Source of the DNA: Clostridiales bacterium
GTDB taxonomy: Bacteria; Bacillota_A; Clostridia; Lachnospirales; Lachnospiraceae
DNA length: 5,343 nucleotides
Assembly (NCBI GenBank): GCA_030154385.1
Contig: JASKJZ010000204.1
Location: 1 to 5,343, forward strand
Direction: 5' to 3'
This document shows positions 5,311 through 5,343 of the stretch, piece by piece; the first letter of the stretch is position 1; every line of letters starts with the position of its first letter. Position numbers and translations under genes: made by a program. The notes below the pieces were generated by a model that made no database searches, was not told the DNA's origin, and saw nothing but the letters and a program-made list of their open reading frames with translations.

Positions 5311-5343
5311 CAAGCAATTCAAGAGTGGCAAGCAATACGTCTG
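5303..5343 (-). CDS. C-terminal end of a minus-strand gene, partial
   Basis: On the minus strand an open frame enters from the right edge and ends at TAA (5305-5303), encoding a tail DVLLATLELLEK. The helical, leucine-rich end, the stop just before a hairpin with a minus-strand U run, and the absence of any other use for that side of the terminator support a real convergent gene. The fragment is only about 12 residues and its family cannot be named. Confidence 0.45.
   Translation of the reverse strand, partial: DVLLATLELLEK

Overview
The window looks like a piece of a low-GC Firmicutes chromosome, most likely class Clostridia and probably a motile Lachnospiraceae-type bacterium. This is an inference from the AT-rich intergenic DNA, strong AGGAGG-type ribosome binding sites, canonical SigA promoters, a sigma-28 (SigD) promoter in front of a YjfB-family motility protein, and the protein set. 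No phage, IS, CRISPR, tRNA or rRNA sequence was recognised.

Layout. Bases 1-469 hold no gene. They are very AT-rich and contain a tight cluster of DnaA-box-like sequences (146-216), which resembles part of a replication origin or a DnaA-regulated site, followed by the terminator of the next gene. A minus-strand gene (470-1870) encodes a secreted cell-wall hydrolase: signal peptide, two SH3 domains, a charged coiled segment, a Ser/Asn linker and an NlpC/P60 catalytic domain. It has its own near-consensus extended -10 promoter. A divergent short plus-strand gene (2158-2334) encodes a 58-residue YjfB-family protein behind a SigD-type promoter. It ends at a pair of hairpins, the second a strong terminator shared with the convergent operon to its right.

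That minus-strand operon (3545 to 2402) carries a 77-residue protein of unknown function and, one base later, a CPBP-family (CAAX-type) intramembrane metalloprotease. Back-to-back with it, a plus-strand operon (3670-5253) carries an acyl-ACP thioesterase and, with no spacing at all, a CvfB/YitL-type S1-domain RNA-binding protein. The operon ends in a bidirectional terminator, beyond which the last codons of another minus-strand gene enter the window.

Functionally the window is mostly cell-envelope and housekeeping genes: wall remodelling, a membrane protease, fatty-acid release from ACP, an RNA-binding regulator and one flagellar-regulon gene. I see no clearly new defence or mobile system. 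The most interesting signals are the DnaA-box cluster, the SigD-driven yjfB with tandem 3' hairpins, and the tight pairing of the unknown 77-residue protein with the CPBP protease.
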